A DNA stretch of 7,507 nt from Anaerolineales bacterium (GTDB lineage Bacteria; Chloroflexota; Anaerolineae; 4572-78; NAK82), in contig JAHELX010000296.1 in the NCBI GenBank assembly GCA_024643945.1, positions 1 to 7,507 of the forward strand, given 5' to 3'. The position numbers and the translations under genes were made by a program. The notes under the pieces are model-generated. The model was not told the origin of the DNA. It searched no databases and saw nothing but the letters and a program-made list of their open reading frames with translations. Shown here piece by piece: positions 6,118 to 7,507 of this stretch. Each line of letters opens with the position of its first letter. Positions within the stretch are counted from its first letter, which is position 1.

Positions 6118-7507
6118 ACAAAGTAGCCAGCGTTACATGGTCGCCCAAAGGAGTGCCTCGCGTGTCAGCAATGGATAAGCGCTGCCCTGTTCGCCAATCG
6201 TAGAGGCCAGTGATCAGTCGATACTCACCGGGAGGCAATTCCGAAGGCAGTTGCCAACCGTAACGGTCAATTATTGTTTCGCCAACCTTCCAAGAACTGG
6301 TGGGACGGAATCCGTCAACAGGATAGCGGTCAACCTGCCAGGCCAATTCCCCACTGGAATCAAGCAATTGCACAAAAACTGTCAAATCCTCCGAAACCTT
6401 CCCTAGTGCTTGCCAGTAGAGGGTCAAACGTACAGGCTCAGACTGGTTGGAGAACGATAAGTCGAAAGCCAACAACTCAACATTCTCACCCACTCGAACG
6501 CTAATTGCTTGTGTGGCAGATTGAGGATTGGTTGCAGTGTCATATAGCAAAAGTCGCGCGTATGGGCTAAAAACGACCTCGTCTACTTTGTAGGCATGCT
6601 GGGTCAGCCAGGCCTCTACCGGGCGATCCCCAGTAGAATCTGGCGAAAGATCGGTGACCAGCCAGATGCGTCTATATCGCTGCGCGCTACGGATCAGCAG
6701 TTGCAGTGTTCGGTCAGATGTATCGGCTTGCCGGTCTAAAGCATACCAGCGAGACCGCGATCGGTTGTGGTTGAAAAAAAAGTCTGTGTAGATGTGATTG
6801 TCCAGCAACACGACGTCATCAGGACGGCTAACAGTTGCCAGAGTTTGTAGTAATGCCTGATAATCATCACCGCCGCCAAAACGGTTATCGTCAGCAGAGC
6901 GGATAAGAAGGATCAGAGAAGTAGACACAGCTATAACCACCATCGTCAGTTGATAAACGCCCAGCCAGCGGCGGGGTGCATCATGCCTGCGCCAATAGGA
7001 CATTATCAGCCCAAAAGCAGCAAGGAGAAAGAAACTGGCCAACGTTATCAGAGTGAGCGGGTCAATTCTCACCCGATTTCCATTGACTTGTACCCAGGCT
7101 GCATCCCAATTGGTTGGTTGAAAGAGCAGTGCGTGTCCCAGGGCAGGCCACTGTTGCCCGAGCCGGTAGAGGGCCGAACTTCTCTGTGTTGCTAATTTGC
7201 CGTATTGGTCCCCATAGCGCAGGAAGCTGACACCGGCGCCGACGACCTGCACCCCCACACTCACCCCCCCGGTTGCCAGCAATCCGGCACGAGCCACTCC
7301 CTTCCAGATCCTGGCAACAGGGATGTAAGACCACTCCCCTCTATTACCTTGGCGCGCTCGATCACCCTGCACCGTGCGGCTATCGTGCCAAAGCGCTGCC
7401 AACAGCGGGGCCAGGGGCAAAATCAAGAGGGGTAACAGTGGGACGAGAAAACGAGGGCCCCAGGCAACGCCACCGCGCCAATCGTGCCAGCGGGCATAGA
7501 TGACCAC
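6092..7507 (-). CDS. GT39-like GT-C membrane protein, C-terminal part (5'-partial at right edge)
   Basis: The frame is open to the window edge, and its first visible residues (VIYARWHDWRGGVAWGPRFLVP) are mid-protein sequence of the GT-C family. The GTG at the very edge is therefore an internal valine codon; 471 residues are visible. Helices at about 21-39, 72-93, 150-170 and 182-201 are followed by an extracytoplasmic region. This starts with a segment containing DDVVLLDNHIY (230-240) and YRRIWLVTDLSPD (278-290) and ends in a beta-domain (about 335-464: RPTSSWKVGE, LPPGEYRLITGLYDWRTGQRL). The order and motifs match the second half of the 1166-3622 product, so the two are paralogs. The catalytic N-terminal half is outside the window, so catalytic competence cannot be judged. 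A loop at about 41-70 is longer than in the paralog. The stop lies within the end of the YfhO gene on the other strand (26-base overlap). Confidence 0.9.
   Translation of the reverse strand: MVIYARWHDWRGGVAWGPRFLVPLLPLLILPLAPLLAALWHDSRTVQGDRARQGNRGEWSYIPVARIWKGVARAGLLATGGVSVGVQVVGAGVSFLRYGDQYGKLATQRSSALYRLGQQWPALGHALLFQPTNWDAAWVQVNGNRVRIDPLTLITLASFFLLAAFGLIMSYWRRHDAPRRWLGVYQLTMVVIAVSTSLILLIRSADDNRFGGGDDYQALLQTLATVSRPDDVVLLDNHIYTDFFFNHNRSRSRWYALDRQADTSDRTLQLLIRSAQRYRRIWLVTDLSPDSTGDRPVEAWLTQHAYKVDEVVFSPYARLLLYDTATNPQSATQAISVRVGENVELLAFDLSFSNQSEPVRLTLYWQALGKVSEDLTVFVQLLDSSGELAWQVDRYPVDGFRPTSSWKVGETIIDRYGWQLPSELPPGEYRLITGLYDWRTGQRLSIADTRGTPLGDHVTLATLSIPPSTED
6096..6113. terminator. Weak candidate bidirectional terminator stem-loop in the convergent overlap
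   Basis: TCCTCC (6096-6101) and GGAGGA (6108-6113) are perfect inverted repeats around a 6-base loop, placed exactly where the two convergent genes end (inside both reading frames). There is no U-run after it on either strand and the stem is only six pairs, so it may be coincidental or act only to slow polymerase. Confidence 0.25.

Noticed and set aside
6774..6781. A8 run as a programmed frameshift or phase-variation tract in the minus-strand gene
   Set aside because: It encodes the Phe run in TDFFFN within continuous family-like sequence, and nothing else points to slippage being used.
7505..7507. GTG at the right edge as the start of the minus-strand gene
   Set aside because: The residues that follow belong to the middle of GT39-like proteins; the N-terminal half with the catalytic loop is missing, so the gene must continue beyond the window.

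Overview
The window comes from a moderately GC-rich bacterial chromosome, and I infer Chloroflexota (Anaerolineae-like). The grounds are several very long GT-C/YfhO-type membrane proteins side by side, C-terminal 'PTS.W..GE...D..G..LP..LP.GEYRL..GLY' beta-domains on two of them, and heptanucleotide repeats of the CTACTCC type (translating as LLPTPYS-like peptides), which I recall from such genomes. No taxonomic marker gene is present, so this assignment is tentative.

Layout. Positions 1-1106 (+) hold the 3' part of a gene for a metallo-beta-lactamase-fold hydrolase fused to a C-terminal response-regulator receiver domain; its start lies left of the window. A short gap of about 60 bases follows, containing a good sigma70-like promoter (TTGACA, 17 bp, TATCAT) immediately before the ATG at 1166. 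Positions 1166-3622 (+) encode a GT39/PMT-like GT-C membrane protein with a C-terminal extracytoplasmic beta-domain. Positions 3619-6117 (+) encode a YfhO-family membrane protein that overlaps the previous gene by 4 bases (ATGA), so the two are probably translationally coupled. Positions 6092-7507 (-) hold the C-terminal part of a second GT39-like protein, paralogous to the 1166-3622 product. It converges on the YfhO gene with a 26-base coding overlap, and its start lies right of the window. There is no gene-free stretch over 300 bases, and no tRNA, rRNA, CRISPR or transposase was seen.

How they fit together. GT-C and YfhO proteins use polyprenyl-phosphate-linked sugars to glycosylate targets on the outer face of the membrane, so the block looks like a cell-envelope glycosylation cluster. 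The MBL-receiver protein upstream could be a phosphorylation-controlled hydrolase, but a functional link to the glycosyltransferases is not shown.

The most unusual feature is repeat DNA embedded in reading frame inside the membrane-protein genes. The GT39-like gene carries three copies of a T-free, hairpin-forming 44-bp unit, each copy read in a different codon phase. The YfhO gene carries four separate period-7 arrays. All sit in, or next to, predicted cytoplasmic loops, as if repeat elements had been tolerated only there. One array also appears to supply most of a transmembrane helix.
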